A stretch of DNA of 5,261 nt from Clostridiales bacterium (GTDB taxonomy: Bacteria > Bacillota > Clostridia > Christensenellales > Aristaeellaceae): the NCBI GenBank assembly GCA_019409045.1, contig DXVG01000147.1:1-5261 (forward strand), written 5' to 3'. The position numbers and the translations under genes are program-made. The notes under the pieces were generated by a model. It was not told the DNA's origin, did not search any database, and saw only the letters and a list, made by a program, of their open reading frames with translations. Below, piece by piece: positions 4,574-5,261 of this stretch (position 1 is the stretch's first letter; each line of letters opens with the position of its first letter).

Positions 4574-5261
4574 ATGAAGCTGAAAAAATCCACAGTCAAC
4601 AACCTCATCGCCTACGGCATCGTCATCGTGGCGTTCATCGTCTGCCAGAGCATGATCAGCGCCGGGGCCATGACGCGCTCTCTGCGCGGGCAGCTCGTGC
4701 CCATCTGCGTCTACATCGTCATGGCGGTGTCCTTAAACCTCACGGTGGGCATCTCGGGCGAACTGAGCCTCGGCCACGCGGGCTTTATGAGCGTGGGCGC
4801 GTTCTCCGGCATCGTCGCCGCCACCTGGATGGAGAGCGCCTTTGCCATGGAAAACGACGTTGCGCGCCTGCTGCTTGCCATGGTGGTGGGCGGCGTGTTC
4901 GCGGGCATCGCGGGCGTGATCATCGGCGTGCCGGTGCTCAGGCTGCGCGGCGACTATCTGGCCATCGTCACGCTGGCCTTTGGCGAGATCATCCGAAACG
5001 TGCTCAACTGCCTCTACATCTCCGTGGACGCGGGCCGCGTGCACATCGCCTTCAACAGCCCGAAGATACCCGGCGAGCTGATCGTCAACGGCCCCGCGGG
5101 CGCCACGGGCGTGAGCCGCATCTCCACGTTCACCATCGGGTTTGTGCTGATACTCTTTACGCTGTTCGTGGTGCTCAACCTCATAAACAGCCGCTCCGGC
5201 CGGGCGATCATGGCCTGCCGCGACAGCCGCATCGCCGCCGAGTCCGTGGGCATCAACGTCA
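4574..5261 (+). CDS. livM: LivM-type branched-chain amino acid ABC transporter permease, N-terminal part
   Basis: The frame is open from the ATG at 4574 to the window end, giving 229 residues; family members are about 300-350, so the C-terminus is missing. The ribosome binding site GAGGTGAG (4562-4569) overlaps the livH stop codon, which suggests tight co-expression. The N-terminus has a short Lys-rich cytoplasmic stretch, then membrane helices. Family marks are SLNLTVGISGELSLGHAGF (53-71), PVLRLRGDYLAIVTLAFGEI (120-139, extending to I140-R141) and the start of the ATPase coupling loop, SGRAIMACRDSRIAAESVGI (208-227), then N-V at the cut. LivM is the second channel subunit, partner of LivH. 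The ATPase genes livG and livF are expected after this one but are outside the window. Confidence 0.93.
   Translation, partial: MKLKKSTVNNLIAYGIVIVAFIVCQSMISAGAMTRSLRGQLVPICVYIVMAVSLNLTVGISGELSLGHAGFMSVGAFSGIVAATWMESAFAMENDVARLLLAMVVGGVFAGIAGVIIGVPVLRLRGDYLAIVTLAFGEIIRNVLNCLYISVDAGRVHIAFNSPKIPGELIVNGPAGATGVSRISTFTIGFVLILFTLFVVLNLINSRSGRAIMACRDSRIAAESVGINV

Noticed and set aside
3580..4608. Long open frame on the - strand opposite livH (342 codons)
   Set aside because: Its product is a low-complexity His, Asp, Gln and Arg-rich sequence typical of a complementary-strand shadow of a GC-rich membrane protein gene; livH on the + strand is unmistakable.

Overview
The window reads as chromosomal DNA of a high-GC, Gram-positive-type bacterium. 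A gut Clostridia lineage (Oscillospirales or Christensenellales type) is my best guess. The basis is GC-rich coding sequence with strong GGAGG-type ribosome binding sites, an M55 D-aminopeptidase, an ACT plus metallo-beta-lactamase fusion protein, and a branched-chain amino acid type ABC importer. The taxonomic guess is inference; no rRNA or marker gene is present. I see no mobile element, CRISPR array, tRNA or rRNA.

Layout. Bases 1-324 hold the 3' end of an M55 (DppA-like) D-aminopeptidase gene on the + strand. It converges on a - strand gene (397-1833) for a protein with two N-terminal ACT-like domains and a C-terminal metallo-beta-lactamase domain. A 13-bp hairpin lies between the two stop codons. 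A non-coding region of about 520 bp (1834-2351) then separates this gene from a divergent + strand operon. That region holds a promoter for each direction, several small dyads, and a leader of about 140 nt before the first operon gene that can fold in more than one way.

The + strand operon starts with an exported substrate-binding protein (2352-3500, LivJ/LivK type). A 178-bp intercistronic region with two strong stem-loops follows, then the permeases LivH (3679-4563) and LivM (4574 to the window end, incomplete). The ATPase genes livG and livF would be expected just downstream. Together these genes should make a high-affinity importer for branched-chain amino acids or a related small amide or amino acid. 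The hairpins after the binding-protein gene fit the common pattern in which the binding protein is made in excess over the membrane subunits.

Nothing in the window is a clear new defence or mobile system. The points most worth a second look are the ACT-ACT-MBL fusion with an Asp-containing metal motif, the structured leader and intercistronic RNA of the importer operon, and the binding protein, which is very acidic and lacks a lipoprotein cysteine.
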